Origin: Spiroplasma clarkii
GTDB lineage: Bacteria > Bacillota_I > Bacilli_A > Mycoplasmatales > Mycoplasmataceae
Assembly (NCBI RefSeq): GCF_002795265.1
Contig: NZ_CP024870.1
Span: 992,001 to 1,056,000, forward strand
Length of the DNA: 64,000 bases
Reading direction: 5' to 3'
Position numbers and translations under genes: made by a program. The notes under the pieces are model-generated. The model had not been told where the DNA came from. It was given only the letters and a program-made list of their open reading frames with translations, and did no database searches. Shown in pieces: positions 1-12,479 of this stretch (position 1 is its first letter; each line of letters opens with the position of its first letter).

Positions 1-617
1 GTGTTGAAATTCCTATGCTTAATTTAATTAATACATCAGTCTTTGTATGCATCTATCTACAATTTCATAGACTATTATAATTAATCAACATTTTCTAATC
101 TCCAACATAATATATTACAAAGATACCATAAAGCATTTTAAATTGCAAACAAATAGTTTTATTTATCAAACAATATTTTTTTATTACTTGTCAAAAAAAC
201 TCTTGAATATAACATACTTAAACTAGAAAATGCAAGATAGGAATTTTGGAATTATCATATTCTATCTTACAATTACATTTTCAATTACCTATATTAAAAG
301 CAGTTTGGTATTTTAGTACTTTTGGTTAGAACTAAAACTTAACAAATTATTTTAAAATTTAAATAAACCAAACATTTTCATATATCAACAACTAAATAGA
401 TTTTCGATTTTTATAAAATTTGAATTATATATTAATAAAAATTACATTATTAATAACCAATAACTTTTAATATTGCCTTTAATTAATTAGTTTTATATGT
501 TGATTAAATAACATTTTTAAACTATTTTCTATATTTCAATTCTTAAATTTCTCATTTATAGAATCAAGACTCATATTATAATGATAAAATATTTGTCTTT
601 ATAGGGAAAGTATTTTA
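1..617. other. AT-rich intergenic stretch
   Basis: Very AT-rich sequence downstream of the AIPR gene, with frequent stops in all frames. No reading frame with a ribosome binding site, no tRNA-like fold and no convincing terminator hairpin were seen. Confidence 0.6.
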
Positions 618-2477
618 CTATTTTTTATTAAATATGCTCTCAAGTATCTTTTTTCTTGCTTCTCTTTCTGATATTGTAATTGGAAGTAAGCATAACTTGA
701 CAAACTCTTCAAAAAAATCCTTTTTATATGAAAATGCTGAATGTCCATAAATTTCATTTTTATTATTTTTTTTCTTTTTGTATAGTTCCCACAAGTTCTC
801 ATAACATTCATATAAATACCTTGCCAAAAGCTCTTGATTAACTGTAATTTCATCACCACTGTTTTTATTAATAAATGTACCTTTGCTATTTTTAAATTGA
901 TCAATTTCTTTAATACTTATAAGTTCATTAAGATTATCTAAATTATTTCAAATTAGTCAAAGTAGAGCTATTATTCAATTTTGTATTAATAACATTAATG
1001 GTTTAACTTCTTCAATTCTTGATGGTTCAATGTCATTATTTGCTAATTGAACCATTTTCTCAATGACATCATAAAATTTATAAGCTAACAATTTGTCCTC
1101 ATTTGAGATACTTTCATTTTTAAATACTAAGTTATAATGCTCATCATTAAATATTTTGTTCTTATTTTGCAAAGCAACCGTTGGTTTCATTAAAATTAAA
1201 CTATAAATATACTGCCCCAACCTATCATTTCAAAGTCTTTTAATATTTTCTTCTTTTAAATTAAAATTTTTAATAATATAATTTTTCTCATTAATGTCAC
1301 TATCTCCCCGCTTGATATTTAAAATAATTTGGTTCTCTTTAAAGAACTTTTTCAATTCAATCATTTCAGCAGCATTAGATCTGAAATCTCTTGGTTGCAC
1401 TGGTTTTTGATTATTTGATGATTTTGTTATTTTTTCAATAAGTTCACCATCTTTATCACTTTTGGTTTCAATTATCTTTGCAACCACAAATACTTTGCTA
1501 AGATTGTCTTTTAATTTACTTTTCCCAAACAATTTATTTAAATTTGTAACTGTTTGTGCACCATTAACTATTGAAAAATTATTTAACAAAACTGTATTAT
1601 TTTGAATATCAAGATCATAAATTTTTTCTGTTACAACTGTAATTCCATTATTGAAAATGAAAAACTTTTCAGGATTAGAGGCTACTGTTTCTTCAATGTT
1701 TTTATCAACTGATTTTGATATGCTTCCACTATCAATATTGTATCTGACATTTCTTTCAAATATTCTATCTTGAAATTTTTGATAGCAGCGAATTAATGAC
1801 ATAGCAGTAAGAGACAATAACACAGTTTTTTCAGAATTACGCTCATCATAAATTATAGAATTGTTCTTTCCTGTCTCAGCATTTGCTGGATTTTTAAATT
1901 CAAAATTGAATTTAAGTGGATTATCTGTTTTATTTTCTTCATTTTCACCATTAAACTTATTTATTAATCTTTTTCTATCTACTATCTTGAACTCGCCAAT
2001 ATTAGAAACATCTGGGTTCTCTGAATACTTTAACTCTAAGTCTGCTATTTCTGTATCAGACAATTTTATATTAATTAAAATTATAATTTCAAAATTAAAT
2101 GCTTGGTTTTCAACAATTTTATCTAGGGTATTGAAAAAATATGGGAATAGTTTTCTATCCTCATTACTTAAGAGATTATCCTTTAAATTATCAACAAAAA
2201 TTTTATTTCTTTTAATAATTCCAGGAATTTCTTGGATATCAACAATTTCATAAAATAAAGTGGCCTTATTTGCATCTTCTACTTCATCATAAATTATTAT
2301 TGATGGGTAATTTTCATGGCTAATAAAATTGATGTGATTTTTATACTCTCGTTTTATTTGTTCTACATCCTTTTCTCTTGAAAACAATTGGTATGCAACA
2401 AGTTTAAAAACAACACTTGAATTTTCAGCTCCAAAAGCCATTTTACAATATCTATCAAAACTATTTACTTTTTCCAT
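618..2477 (-). CDS. AIPR-family protein (abortive infection / phage resistance)
   Basis: A 619-residue protein once TGA is read as Trp (TGA codons at 1230, 975, 957 and 948; true TAG at 618). The stretch FIFNNGITVVTEKI followed by NFSIVNGAQTVTNL is the signature core of the AIPR family (PF10592), found in bacterial anti-phage and restriction neighbourhoods. The molecular activity is not settled. The start at 2477 overlaps the stop of the upstream endonuclease gene by 17 bases, so it is probably the last cistron of the methyltransferase-endonuclease operon. The family call is firm; the role in defence is inferred from the family and neighbours. Confidence 0.85.
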
Positions 2478-3207
2478 TTTTTATATCCTCACATATCATT
2501 TTTATAAATTTGTTATAGTTATTAATATACAAGCCATTAATCTCTAATTCCACATTTTTATCAAAACCTACATTTAATTTATCTTCTTTGCAATATTGAT
2601 CATATGCAACTTCCAATTCACGTTTACTTTTAAGCTTTCCCATCTCAACATCATCTTTGATGATGTTGAGACACAATGCATTTGGCAAATTTACATCAGA
2701 GTTTAAATTATCTTTATACATCGATCGATATTTATCTATAAAGTTCTCATCAATTTTATATGTTGATGTAATAAGACCTCCGTTGTTATAAACTGGGGTT
2801 ACATTTCTGATGCAATATATTCAATAAGTTTTTAATCCAGTCTTTCTTATATTTGTAGATTCCCCAATCATATTTGTAATAGAGTTAACAGTATTTTTTT
2901 GAACACTTGACATTAATCATTTAAATTCAATTGTTGCTACCATTTGCTTAGTTCTATTATCATAAACAGATATGTCAGTTTTTTTATCAAAATAATAACC
3001 ATGTACTTTTTTCTCAGATTTATCAGTAATTTTTGAAAATAATTCAAAACCTGATCCACTAAGTTCCATGTCTAAATGTCTTTGAATTGTGTAGTGCAAT
3101 TGATCTACTTTTTTACTACTTCTTTTACGATCATAATGATCAGGAGCAAATAATTGCTTATATGTCTCATTAATTGCTAATAACAGATTTTGGTCATAAT
3201 TGCTCAT
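2461..3207 (-). CDS. Predicted type II restriction endonuclease
   Basis: A 248-residue protein, reading through TGA (Trp) at 2917. It sits directly downstream of an adenine methyltransferase and overlaps its end by 14 bases. Around residue 80-95 the sequence has KTDISV, then, after a short turn, VATIEFK. This fits the D-x(n)-E-x-K core of PD-(D/E)XK nucleases. The ATG at 3207 was chosen because GGGGAAG precedes it at normal spacing; an upstream GTG/ATG possibility is less likely. No specific REase family was recognised. The call rests on the motif and the methylase-REase-AIPR operon order. Confidence 0.65.
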
Positions 3208-4642
3208 CTTGTACTTCCCCTTGCTGATTATTTTTGTTTGCTGTCCTATCTCTAAATGCAAAATTTAAATAGGTTTGAAGATCTGTAGAAGAAACATAAT
3301 AATATTGACCTCTCTTATCTTTTCCTAGCAACCTTATATAATCTAAAAATATTTCATCCTTAAGTTTTCTTTTAACTTCTTCTAAATTAACAGATTCCGA
3401 GTAAACATATAACCCAGAATAAACTGCTGTCCCTGAGGGTGCATGTTTAATTTTTATTGTTTCCACATTTCTAATAATTGTGTTTATGCTTATTTTGTCC
3501 TTAAAAACATCTTTAATTGCCTGAGTTCTTGCAAAACCATACCAATGAGTCTCTTTTTCAAGAGACCTGTCCAACAATAATTCTTTATTTTCTAATAGTT
3601 TTTTGTAAACTGTTGGGTTATTATTTTTTATATCAGCAATTTTTACTAATTCTCCATTTTTATTATATGGGAAAAACAACTTTGTTTCTTGTGCTTTTGA
3701 TGATTTTATTGCATCAATTATGTATTCACCACTAAAATTTTTGTCATAAAAAAATCAATCTGCATTTGTAGCCAAACCATTTCTAACAAAAATATCACAA
3801 TTTTTCTTCTTACATTCAAATATTTCATTTAAAAATTTTAGTTCAGATGAACTTGCAAAGAAATAGCACCCATCTATTAAATAATCTTTACCTTTAATTA
3901 TATAATCAGCTTTATAGTTTTTATTGTATACACTAACATCTGCTCTCTTTTTATTGTTACTTAAAACAATAATTGCTGGATAGGTTGTAATATTTTCAAA
4001 TGGATTGTCATGACCCAAATTTAGTACCTTTTCAATCATATTTTTATCAACCAAGAATTTGCGCAAATTCTTACCAGCATCACTAGTAAAATATGAATTT
4101 GGAGTTATATATGCTAATTTACCTGGTTGTTTTAACATTTTAATTCCAATTTCAAAAAAAATTAAGTATAGATCAGTCATGCCATTTTTTGCAAAATCAT
4201 ATTGCTTATAATCAATATCTAAACTGTGAACCCTAATATATGGTGGATTTCCTACCACAAAGTCCATTAATCCATCAAATTTGCTTACTTTTAAGGCATC
4301 TTTATTCAGAACATCTCATTTAACTTTGATATTCAATTCAAGTTCCTCAATTAAATTATTAAGATTTTTAATTGTCTGATTATAACTCTTTTTATTCAAT
4401 TCAATTCCATGAATATATTCTTGAAGGTCATCTTTAATTTCACCATCAGTATAACCTGCATTGACTGCAACTCTAACATATCTTCTAACAATTTCTATTA
4501 AAAAGGCTCCTTCACCACATGAATTGTCTATTATATGTTTATTAATAATGCTTTTACCTTTATATCCTGTCAAATCTAATATATTTTTGACAATTGTTAT
4601 AGGTGTATAGACTTCACCAGTTTTTTTAGCCATTTTTCCCAT
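3194..4642 (-). CDS. Type II DNA adenine-N6 methyltransferase (TaqI/Eco57I-like)
   Basis: About 482 residues, with TGA read as Trp at 3755 and 4316. The N terminus has KTGEVYTP and the SAM-binding motif DNSCGEGAFL. In the middle is the catalytic motif IV VGNPPYIRVH, which marks N6-adenine methyltransferases (N-P-P-Y). The C-terminal third resembles a target-recognition domain. A GAGG sequence lies before the ATG at 4642. The neighbour downstream is the probable cognate endonuclease. It protects host DNA at the shared recognition site; the target sequence cannot be deduced. Confidence 0.9.
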
Positions 4643-4733
4643 TTTTCTAACCTCACTAAATATATAATACAATAATTTTATATGGAAAAATAATTCAATA
4701 TTAATTTAGTCATAATTGGTTTTACAAATCTTT

Positions 4734-6459
4734 TTAAATAGCAATAAGTTTCACAAGATATTCCTTTGCCAAATATTCTGATCTTTCTTGAATTTGCCTA
4801 TGTGTCCATTCAGAAATATCCTGATTTTTTATATAATCAAAAAACTCAAATGTTGAATTTGTAATATATCCCTCCCCATTTCTTACTTTATTTTTAATTA
4901 AATTAATTTTGTCCTCAAAACTCAGGCTTTCAATCACTGACTTCTTTTATTTTTTTTGGTCTTATATGCTCTTTATTACATTGTTCCTCATAAACATCTT
5001 GCTTATATTTAAATTTATGTTTTTTTTCTAATAAATTGATTAAAATGTCTTGAATTTTCCCGGAAATGGAACCATTTGATAACCTAGCTATTAATTCCTG
5101 ATCCGAAAAATATCTAAACTGCCCTGAAAACTGTTTAATTTTTTCTTTTATTTTTATTATTAAATTATTTGAATCACTATCTTGAAATAGTGCACAAATT
5201 TCTAATAAAGGACTTGACAAATTTCCTCTATTAATACAAATATTTCATCTTAAAATATAAGAATCTACAATCCTAATTATTTCCTTGAATTGTTTTAAAT
5301 TAATTCTCTTTTCAAGATACTTATCAAGCAAAAACATAGAAAAGAAAATAGAGTATGCTGTGAATTTAGAACTATTAAATTCATTATTTATATAATTTTT
5401 AAGCTGATCCAACTCTAAATATCCATCAGCGACATCTTTCAGTTTTTCATTTGAAATCTTTATAGATGAAGCCATATAAAGCATACATCAGTATTTTAAA
5501 TTCTTTAGTTCACATTTAGCTGAATTCAAATCAAAAATTTTATAAACCTTCTTAAATACTTTAAATACTCCTAAATCTTTTTCTTCAATATACATTTGTT
5601 CTTTTAACATAACTACATATTTAAAAAAATCTTCTAATTCCTTTTTTGATATAGATGTTTCAATTTTGATCCAGTATGAATTATACAGTGATTCTTGTTC
5701 CTGATTTAACTTAATGTTCATAAATATATAATTCTTAATTAAATCAATATTATCAAGTTTTTTGGACTTTGAATTAATAGATTCAAAAATATTTTGTGGA
5801 TTATCACCAAAACTACTTACATCAATACTTGCTAATTCAAAATTTAGAAACTTTTCTTTAAAATCAGAAATTTCTTTTATATCAAGTCCATTTGCATTAA
5901 ATCAGTCTAAAATTACTATGAAATTTTTGTAAATTTTAGACTTTTTATTTATAAACTTAATTTTTTCTAATATTTTTTCAACAAACTCTTGGAAATCATG
6001 TACCTTCAAATCATCCTTTATCAAAGAAATTTTATATATTTCATCCAAGGTATGATCATCTTTCCCTTCATTGTTTAGAATTAATTTTAGTTTTAATAGC
6101 TCTGAGCATTTGCTCGATAATGAATTACTATCTAATAACTCTTCATCAATATTTTTATTAATTCATGCATAATAAATATTCATTGCCTTAATTATTAAAA
6201 ATATTGTAGTTAAGCGCTGTTGTCCGTCAATAACTTCCATTTTTTTAATCTTGTCTCTATCTTCAAATTCTCTTAAAACTAAAATACCAAGAAAATGATT
6301 GGTCTTATTTTTATAGGTTACATTTAAAATTTCTTTAACATCATCTAAAAATTGTTTTACATTTGATTTTTCTCACTCATAATATCTTTGATAATATGGC
6401 ACTTCATATATTACATCATCTTCATATATCTCAGCAATTCTCATTTTCTTAACTTCCAT
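4734..6459 (-). pseudogene. GmrSD-like DUF262/DUF1524 nuclease gene, frameshifted
   Basis: The frame starting at 6459 (AGGAG upstream) encodes VIDGQQRLTT and, near residue 235-250, DLIKNYIFM. These are hallmarks of DUF262, the ParB-like NTPase half of GmrSD type IV restriction enzymes. It ends with NKEHIRPKK, the HNH-like start of DUF1524. It then stops at 4903. The missing C-terminal end (ISEWTHRQIQERSEYLAKEY, a typical DUF1524 tail) lies in another frame at 4734-4937. Dropping one T from the TTTT run near 4916-4920 would join the two into about 574 residues. GmrSD enzymes attack modified phage DNA. It is either inactivated or carries a sequencing error. Confidence 0.75.
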
Positions 6460-6490
6460 AGTGTCCCATCTCCTTTATTGCAGTTAATTT

Positions 6491-7153
6491 TTATTTAATA
6501 ACTTCCCCAAAGTTTAGTAAAAAATCTTCAATTTCAGATGATTTTAATAATCTAAAATTTTTATCTTTTACATGAACCTCTATTTCACTTCAACTATTAC
6601 CACTATAATATTCGCCATCACATACAAAAAGAACATATATTTTTTTATTTATATATGCACTACTTGCGCGATTAATAGCACTTATAACATTATTTTTTTG
6701 AATATCCTGAGCTCCTCCAGATTCACCTGTATATTTATGAAACACATAAAAATCAACATCAATGCTTCCATATTTGAAATAAAAATCCATAGTTCTTCCT
6801 TGACTAGTAATCGACTTCTCTGCATCTTTTTTTATCCTAACTTCTTGATTAATAATAAATATTGAGTTTTCACCAGATGCTGGTAATTTTTTAAATTCAA
6901 AAACATTAGGAATATTTTTTAAAAATGATTCAAATGTCTTTCGATAAACATTTTGTTTCGAGGGGTCTTTGATAAATCAAGCTCTTAGTATTTTGTCATT
7001 ACTAATTTGTTTTGTAACTTTATCTTCATCAAAGCCAAATTTTCCACAAAAGTTCTTGATTTTTAACTTAGTATCCTCATCATTTATGTTAAAACTATTA
7101 AAGTTTTCATTTATCAAATTTAAATACTCTTTTTTATAATTTGGTTCTGACAT
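6491..7153 (-). CDS. Predicted type II restriction endonuclease
   Basis: A 220-residue protein starting one base after the preceding methyltransferase stops, with AGGAG upstream of the ATG at 7153. TGA codons are Trp. The central part, MDFYFKYGSIDVDFYVFHK followed by a Gly-rich ESGGAQDIQKNNV, looks like an endonuclease core. No family could be named from the sequence. The role is inferred from the tight pairing with the adenine methyltransferase upstream, as cognate restriction enzymes are often encoded this way. Confidence 0.6.
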
Positions 7154-7154
7154 A

Positions 7155-8177
7155 TTAATAATTATCTCCTTCTTGCAAAATTACTTCACTGTATGCTAAT
7201 TCTAAAATATTTCTGGCCAAAGCAAAGTCCATCCTTCTTCTTCTAACTGATTCCTTATTATTTCCTTTAAATGGTGATAATAAAACATCATTAGTATTTT
7301 TTCTAAAATTATTTAAAATTTCATTTGCCTTTTCTATTATACCATTTCTTTCTCTCTCATCACAATTATTAAATAACATACTACTAACTATTGTAATTGC
7401 TCTAGAGGTATTTTTAATTTTATTAACATCATATTTTAAATTTCTTACATCTAAAAACTCGATTTTATTTTTTGGATCTGTTGAGTCAATGCCCTTAATT
7501 GCAATTGTTCCTAATATATCATTGAATCTCAAATCATGCAAATTAATCTTCTTTGGAGATGGAGATGACTCAATTAAATGATCTAATACTCCAATATATT
7601 TATCATTTTTAAATATTCTAGTTTTTTTATATGTTTTTCCATTAAAGCATACTACACATATTGGTACTTCAGTGTCTTCAAATGGATTTGGTTCAATGAC
7701 AACAATTTTATTTATATTTTTTTTAGAAAACTTTGAATTGATAATTGTTTCAGGAACAATTGCAATACCAGGCAAACCAGTTTCTATCATTTTTTCTAAT
7801 GCAATTAGATACAAATCAGGATGTTCACTATCAATAAAATACATATTATATGTATCAATGTAATTATTTCTTGAACAACTATTTTTTGATAAATAAGGTG
7901 GATTTGTAACTATAAATGCATTTTCTAATATTGGTATTTTTGTTAAACTGTCATTTACACTCCAACCTAGTTTGCTATCAATATCATACCCTACATACCT
8001 TAGTTCTTCATTTGGATCTATTTTTTGTTTTATTCACAAAAATAAATCACCTGCCCCAGCAAATGGATCTAAAATTGTATCAATTTTGGCAATATATTTT
8101 CTTAAAAACCTCAAAACTGGCTTTGTTAATCATGTATTTTTTTTAGTAAAAAATTGTCCTAGTTCATTTTTTTTCAT
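7155..8177 (-). CDS. DNA adenine-N6 methyltransferase
   Basis: A 340-residue protein with the N-terminal GQFFTKK signature, SAM-binding motif I DPFAGAGDL and catalytic motif IV VTNPPYLSKN. This is the arrangement of a type II N6-adenine methyltransferase. The second half has no recognised domain and presumably reads the target sequence. The ATG at 8177 has a GGAG about 13 bases upstream, a little far. The likely restriction partner is encoded immediately downstream. Two adenine methyltransferase/endonuclease pairs therefore flank the DUF262 gene. Confidence 0.88.
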
Positions 8178-8635
8178 AATGCTATAATTACTCCAATCTG
8201 AAATATTGTTAATAATTTATACATAAATTGTAACATTTAAATTATAAAAAAAACACATTATTTAACAAATATCTAGTCTGCTGCCTATCATTGTTATGAA
8301 AACAAAAAAGGACTAAATGTCAAAAACTATCTATACAACATTTATTATTTATAATTCATCCAATTTTAATTTACTACCATAAAAATTCTGTTAATTCAGC
8401 AATTATTATTCCATTATTTGCATACTGAAATAATGTTTTGTTCTATTCAAACTGCTCTATTAGACTCATTGTTTATTCTCAAAGCAACACATTAAGTACC
8501 TAATGTTTTTTTCAGAAGGTCTGACTTGTCATTCAACAGGCATTAAATATATATCATAAACATTTAAGTTACTAAACAGCCTTTAATTTCAATAATCCAA
8601 ATCCTTTATCTGATTCTTAATTTACATTTTTTAAA
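8178..8635. other. Intergenic gap, no gene seen
   Basis: About 460 AT-rich bases between the nucleotidyltransferase gene and the methyltransferase. Short plus-strand frames here are shadows or lack a start signal. No hairpin terminator or RNA gene was recognised. It presumably contains the promoter of the methyltransferase operon. Confidence 0.5.
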
Positions 8636-9277
8636 TTAATTAGAATCTGCAACTTCTACAACTGCTTCAATAAAAATTTCGAATGACTTTCTGTTTATTG
8701 ATGATTGAATTTTTAGGTTGTCTTCCCTCTTTTTTTTATATGCTTTTCTTAACTCATTTCACTTTTCCCCTTTAATTTTTTTTATATTATCTTGAAGATT
8801 TTGATACATGCTTAATTCATTTCAAGAATAATCATTTTTCTCTACTCTTTTAATTACAGACATTTTGTTTGTTTTGCCTATAATTTTACAAATAACAACA
8901 TCATAAGAATATAATTCAACACAAGGTTTTTTTGTAATATCATACTTTTTTATGGTAATTGCAGTTGTTGAATCATAACATTTTCACCCTTCATCACCAC
9001 TAAAATATTTTTGAAAAGCTTTAAAAAAATCATCCTTAATTTTCTTTGGTGTATTTTCATCTTTATTTTTTGATGAAATTCTAATTTGATAATCCAAATC
9101 AAATCTACCTTCATTTTTGTTATCATTTTTATTTTCATGAACTAGTACTAAATTTCTTTTTGCGCTACCAACTAAATACAAATTAAAACTGTAATTCAAA
9201 TTTTTTCTAATTTTATCTATTGCTAAATTAATTTCACTTTTTCTTCCTTTAAGTTCTGCCTTAGTCACATATCTCAT
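8636..9277 (-). CDS. Nucleotidyltransferase-fold protein (partner of HEPN protein)
   Basis: A 213-residue protein read through TGA at 8984. Residues 33-62 have LYLVGSAKRNLVL followed by RFDLDYQI. This is the G-S then D-x-D pattern of the polymerase-beta-like nucleotidyltransferase fold, seen in MNT antitoxins and in CD-NTase-like defence enzymes. It overlaps the upstream HEPN gene by 17 bases and has GGAGGATATTAA before its ATG. In MNT-HEPN modules the nucleotidyltransferase modifies and silences the HEPN RNase. Here that function is inferred. It is longer than a minimal MNT, and the C-terminal half is unrecognised. Confidence 0.6.
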
Positions 9278-9890
9278 ATTTAATATCCTCCATTAACAAA
9301 CATTTTATGTCTTCAAAACATTTTTTAGCATTATTTATTGAATCTTGATAACCTTTCTTATATTCATCTGGTAAGGCATCTCCTAACTCAATAATTTTAT
9401 TTTTGTATCAATCAAAATCTACATATATTAAATTGTAGTGCATTACTTTATTTCTTAATTCAAAAATTTTTTTAAATTGACAACATTTCTCAGGTTGAAT
9501 TAACTCAAGTGATTTTAACTCCCCTAGTATCTTTCCCATTGTCCAACAATTGCCATCTATTTTATTAATTTCAACCAATGTAGTGAAATCTAAATCATTT
9601 GACTTCTCAAGTTTTCCATTACAAAACTTTGTTTTATTAATAAGTATGGATTTTATACAATCTTCAATTGTTCCAAAATATCTAAACAGCTTGTACTTTA
9701 TTCTCTTATCATATCTAATTAAGTTAGAAATATATTTGTATTTAATTTTTTCTTTATTTAGTTTTTGACTAATGTAATCTGCAATATAACAGAAAGTCTT
9801 AAATCCTAATATTTCCTTATATTTTTCATATGATTTGCAATCATCATTTTCAAACTCTACTTCTATTTTTCCAAAACATTTAATTTCCAT
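9261..9890 (-). CDS. HEPN-like predicted ribonuclease
   Basis: A 209-residue mostly helical protein. Residues 146-151 are RNKVMH, inside FELRNKVMHYN. This is the R-x4-H signature of HEPN ribonucleases used by many abortive-infection and toxin proteins. GAGGTGATTT precedes the ATG at 9890. The next cistron is the nucleotidyltransferase-fold protein, overlapping by 17 bases, which suggests coupled translation as in a two-gene toxin-antitoxin or abortive-infection unit. The motif is seen directly; RNase activity and target are inferred. Confidence 0.6.
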
Positions 9891-10040
9891 AACAAATCAC
9901 CTCATAGTTTGATTATATACCATTTTTTTTAGAAAATATTGACCTATAATATTCTAAATTTAATATTTATAATTAAATATATTGATATTAACCAGTTTTA
10001 TATTTTACTTTCTGTTATTTTGAAGTTTTTTTTAAATAGA

Positions 10041-10111
10041 TTATTTTAAAAAAAAAACAACCTTTAAACTAAGCACAATCAATTAGCATTGCATCTACTT
10101 TAAGGTTGTTT
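10041..10111 (-). terminator. Rho-independent terminator of the ascorbate-type PTS operon
   Basis: AAACAACCTT (10055-10064) pairs with AAGGTTGTTT (10102-10111) around a long loop. On the minus strand it is followed by a run of T. It lies just beyond the SIS-protein gene. Confidence 0.7.
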
Positions 10112-10125
10112 GGGTAATTTAAATT

Positions 10126-10833
10126 TTACAAATGTTTAACAACATTTTTATATTTTTTTAAAACTTTTTCATTATTAACTTGACTACCTTCAATGTTTCC
10201 AGATTCAAAGACATCAACTGCAGTATCATTCTCAAGACATTTGACAATACCCTGAGAAATAATTACATTTAAAATAAAGGCTGAATTAATTGTTGAGGTT
10301 GGTCCAAACCCGGTGTTTGCAACACTTAGACTAGCATCCCCAATAACACAACAATTATTTAAATTAACATCTCCTCAATTGGCAATTACTTCTGAACTTA
10401 GTTTTTGATAAGCAAATGCTGAAATAGTTATAAGTTTTGTTGGGGTTTTTGTTTTAATATGTTTTGCAACTTCAACTGGAACTGCATTTTTTCCTGAAGT
10501 TGACACTAGTATAAATAAATCATTTTCTTTAAACTGATAGTCATTAATAAAATTATTAATGTAATCAGTTTGTTTTTCATAAAAGCTACTTTTTGAAGCA
10601 GATAAATGTAACATTAATGGTTCATGTAAAATTGGGAAAACGTTACCCAAGCCTCCAGCTCTAAAAAACTGATCTTGAGCTAACAGCCCAGAATGACCAC
10701 AACCAAAAATATAAATTATACCTTGGTTGGCAATACATTCTTGAATCAAAGTGCTGGCTTGGTCAAAACCTTGGATGTTAACCTCTTCAATTTCTTTTAA
10801 TTGTTTAAAAACATTTTCTTGATAAGTTTGCAT
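10126..10833 (-). CDS. UPF0309-like SIS-domain protein
   Basis: A 235-residue protein. IYIFGCGHSGLLAQDQFFRAG near residue 40-60 is the phosphosugar-binding entry of a SIS domain. The following GLGNVFPILHEPLML matches UPF0309 sugar isomerase-domain proteins. ILVSTSGKNAVPVEVA is the second sugar-phosphate loop. It is the last gene of an operon with three ascorbate-type PTS subunits, and its ATG overlaps the EIIC stop (TAATG). It probably isomerises or binds the sugar phosphate delivered by that PTS. The substrate is unknown. Confidence 0.75.
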
Positions 10834-12479
10834 TATTCTTGTTTGTTCTCACTTTCTGTTGTTATTTGATTGTCAATTTTAACTTTCTCACCTTGATTTG
10901 CACCCAAGGTTTGTTTTACTTTAATTTTTTTAACTCTTTCTACTTTAATTGGTTGAGAAATTTTAAAAATCTTGTTGAATTTATTTGAATAAGTTGATAA
11001 ATAAAGACTAATCATAAATAATAAACCAATAGCTCCAATTACTCCTAAACCAATGGCTGCCATAATGTTACCACCAATTGCTAATTTAAATAGCATAAAA
11101 ATAAAGTAAATTGGTAACATAATAACAAACATGTCATTATCTGCAGCTCATTTCATTGATTCATTAATTGTTCCTAATCCTCAACCACTTGCAAACATAA
11201 CTCATTGTCCCAGGGCCACTATTGTTGAAGTAATAGCTCCTGCAACCAGTGCTCCAACTCAACCTCCAGATTTATTACCAAATACTCCAGCAGCTCCACA
11301 GTTGAAGAAGATAACGATCATTGATGGCAAGAACACATACCCAATTCCAAATCCTAAAACTACCATTCACAACATAGCAGTCACAAATCCCCCTAAGAAT
11401 CCTAAAATAACTGCATTTGGTGCTTTTGTAAAAATTATAGGACAGTCTAGAGCTGCTTTTGCATTAGGAACTACTTTTGTACTAATTCCTTTAAAAGCAG
11501 GGATAATTTCACCAATAAACAATTTTACTCCATATAAAACAATAGCAATTCCTGCTGTAAACTGAATAGCTACAATTAATGAAGCCACAATGATGTTAAC
11601 ATTTTCAAAACCATACATTCCTTCAAATGCATTTTGTACTAAAATACTAGCATCTCCTGTTTTGTTAACCAAAGCCATAATTGCAATAATAATTGATCCT
11701 AATAACATTAAAAAGATCATCACAATTGCAGTGACAGCTGTGTTGTCACGCAATCAACTTAAAGATTTTGGTAAATTAATTTGTTCTGCATCTTTAAAAG
11801 TTTTACCTTTACTAGTTTTTGTCAACATGGCTCCAAACCAATAGCCCAAAAATCCTCCTGATGAACTGGTGTGACCAAAGCCAAGGTTGTCAACTCCCAT
11901 GACGTCTTTTGTCATTTTTCCCATTATTGCTGGCTGCAGAGTTCAATATAACCCCATTGCTACAGAAATAATTACCACAATCATTCAAGCTTCAACTTGA
12001 GGGAAAGCAGTTAAGGCAACCCCAAGAGTTACAAAACTTGTCCAATACATTAAGTGCCCTGTTAAATAAATGTACTTAATTCTAGTAGTTCCAGCAATAG
12101 TTAAATTGATTAAAAAACCACAAGTCATAATTACAGGGACTCATTTTCCCCAAACATCAATTAAGGCATCTGCTGCTGCTAAAATTGCACCAATTGGTGA
12201 TGAGTAAGCAGCTCCATAAACTGCTTGGACAGAATCAGGAGTCATCCCAAAAATAATAGTGTACATATCACCAAACATAGCACTAGCAGATGAAATTAAT
12301 CCAGCTCCTGCAGAAATTATTAAAAATCCCATAGTACTTTTGATAATACCAGTAAAAGTTTTACTAAAACTTGATCTTTGAACAAGATGTCCTAATAAAA
12401 CTATTATAGCAATTAAAAATACTGCTTGACCAAAAATGTTATTTGAAATTCATGATAAGATATCTAAAAATACATTCAT
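10833..12479 (-). CDS. PTS ascorbate-type EIIC permease
   Basis: About 548 residues with a dozen hydrophobic segments; TGA is read as Trp at several places. Stretches such as GHTSSSGGFLGYWFGAML, LPKSLSWLRDN and KLFIGEIIPAFKGISTKVVP match UlaA/SgaT-family PTS permeases. It translocates and, with EIIB, phosphorylates its sugar at the membrane. The gene overlaps the EIIB stop and the SIS-protein start as TAATG junctions. The real substrate may not be ascorbate, because no UlaD, E or F enzymes accompany it; those are at 51-53 kb with a second permease. Confidence 0.85.

Noticed and set aside
1861-2253. 130-residue plus-strand frame
   Set aside because: Lies opposite the AIPR gene and has no start signal.
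11131-11565. 144-residue plus-strand frame, Pro/Ala-rich
   Set aside because: It is antisense to the EIIC permease gene, has no ribosome site and its composition mirrors the membrane segments of the real gene.
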